Positions 5,259-5,553 of a DNA stretch of 5,553 nt are shown here, in pieces (the first letter of the stretch is position 1; every line of letters begins with the position of its first letter). This DNA comes from an uncultured Clostridia bacterium (GTDB lineage Bacteria; Bacillota; Clostridia; HGM11514), in the NCBI GenBank assembly GCA_934489915.1, contig CAKSSZ010000114.1, positions 1 to 5,553 of the forward strand, read 5' to 3'. The notes below the pieces were generated by a model, which did not search any database, was not told the origin of the DNA, and saw only the letters and a program-made list of their open reading frames with translations. A program made the position numbers and the translations under genes.

Positions 5259-5553
5259 CTATTTTAAATATTCAAAAAAGAACTGAAACATTCTATTTCC
5301 TCCGCCCCGTAAGCCTTCATGCCCATAGTCGGGGTATAACACATAACTTTTCTTCGACTGAATTTTATTAAATGCGGCAAATTGGGTAGATGGCGGGCAA
5401 ACAGTATCCATTAACCCTGTATTCATAACCACCTCAGCCCGAATCCGTTTTGCCAGATTCTGAATATCAATATATCCCAGCCGGCGGAAAATCTCATCCT
5501 CCCGTTCGTGAGTCGGATCAAAGAAGCGGAAAAAAGTTTTCAATTCCGCATAC
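5259..5553 (-). CDS. Acetyl xylan esterase / cephalosporin-C deacetylase (CE7), C-terminal part
   Basis: The last 97 residues of an alpha/beta-hydrolase, open at the right window edge; the TTG near 5543 is an internal Leu and not a start. The sequence matches CE7 acetyl esterases closely: FRFFDPTHEREDEIFRRLGY, then IDIQNLAKRI, then TGLMDTVCPPSTQFAAFNKI and LYPDYGHEGL. The Asp of GLMD (residue 49 of the fragment) and the His of YGHEG (residue 78) are the last two members of the Ser-Asp-His triad; the nucleophile serine lies outside. CE7 enzymes are usually about 320 residues, cytoplasmic and hexameric, removing acetyl groups from short xylo-oligosaccharides and similar compounds. The stop TAG runs straight into the fucosidase's AGGAGG, so the two are probably one transcript. 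Together they suggest processing of acetylated, fucosylated oligosaccharides. Confidence 0.93.
   Translation of the reverse strand, partial: YAELKTFFRFFDPTHEREDEIFRRLGYIDIQNLAKRIRAEVVMNTGLMDTVCPPSTQFAAFNKIQSKKSYVLYPDYGHEGLRGGGNRMFQFFFEYLK

Noticed and set aside
5259..5543. Complete small gene starting at TTG 5543
   Set aside because: The frame stays open to the window edge and the sequence aligns with the C-terminal third of CE7 esterases, so it is a truncated larger gene.
1..5553. CRISPR array, tRNA, insertion sequence or phage element
   Set aside because: No spaced direct repeats, cloverleaf, transposase motif or terminal inverted repeats were found by eye; nearly all sequence is accounted for by the eight genes.

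Overview
The window looks like a carbohydrate-utilisation neighbourhood from a low-to-mid GC anaerobic Firmicute, probably a gut or fibre-associated Clostridia/Oscillospirales-type bacterium. The evidence is strong purine-rich Shine-Dalgarno sites (AGGAGG or GAGGTGAT) before almost every gene, tight gene spacing, a TIGR03905-type TSCPD protein, a thioredoxin reductase of the clostridial pyridine-nucleotide-independent appearance, and intracellular glycosidases and an esterase. The taxonomic placement is inferred from these family traits and not from a marker gene.

Left unit (1-2367). An AraC-type regulator on the + strand is divergent from a minus-strand pair: a ten-helix DMT/EamA transporter followed 23 nt later by the N-terminal part of a GH36-type alpha-galactosidase, which runs off the left edge. 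The ~100 bp between the divergent genes carries two back-to-back extended -10 promoters arranged with near-perfect dyad symmetry. The regulator probably senses a sugar and controls both the transporter/galactosidase pair and itself. Its start codon is ambiguous: a perfect GAGGTGAT Shine-Dalgarno is followed at normal spacing by ACG instead of ATG.

Boundary (2366-2402). A 16-bp perfect hairpin directly follows the regulator and separates it from the convergent right-hand genes. It has a better U-tract for minus-strand transcripts and probably serves as a shared terminator.

Right unit (2424-5553, all minus strand). In transcription order: the C-terminal end of a CE7 acetyl xylan esterase (cut by the right edge), a cytoplasmic GH29 alpha-L-fucosidase, a small cysteine-rich TSCPD protein, a thioredoxin reductase-like flavoprotein, and a thioredoxin. 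Spacing is 9, 15, 60 and 6 nt, so this is probably one operon, though the 60-nt gap could hide an internal start. The esterase and fucosidase fit intracellular trimming of acetylated and fucosylated oligosaccharides. The last three genes form a thiol-redox module. The reductase keeps its FAD sites and CATC active site but has lost the canonical NADPH-binding motifs, so it probably takes electrons from a donor other than NADPH, plausibly ferredoxin.

No tRNA, rRNA, CRISPR array, insertion sequence or phage gene is visible. No wholly new system stands out. The most interesting items are the NADPH-motif-less reductase with its thioredoxin and four-Cys neighbour, and the ACG/GTG start of the regulator.
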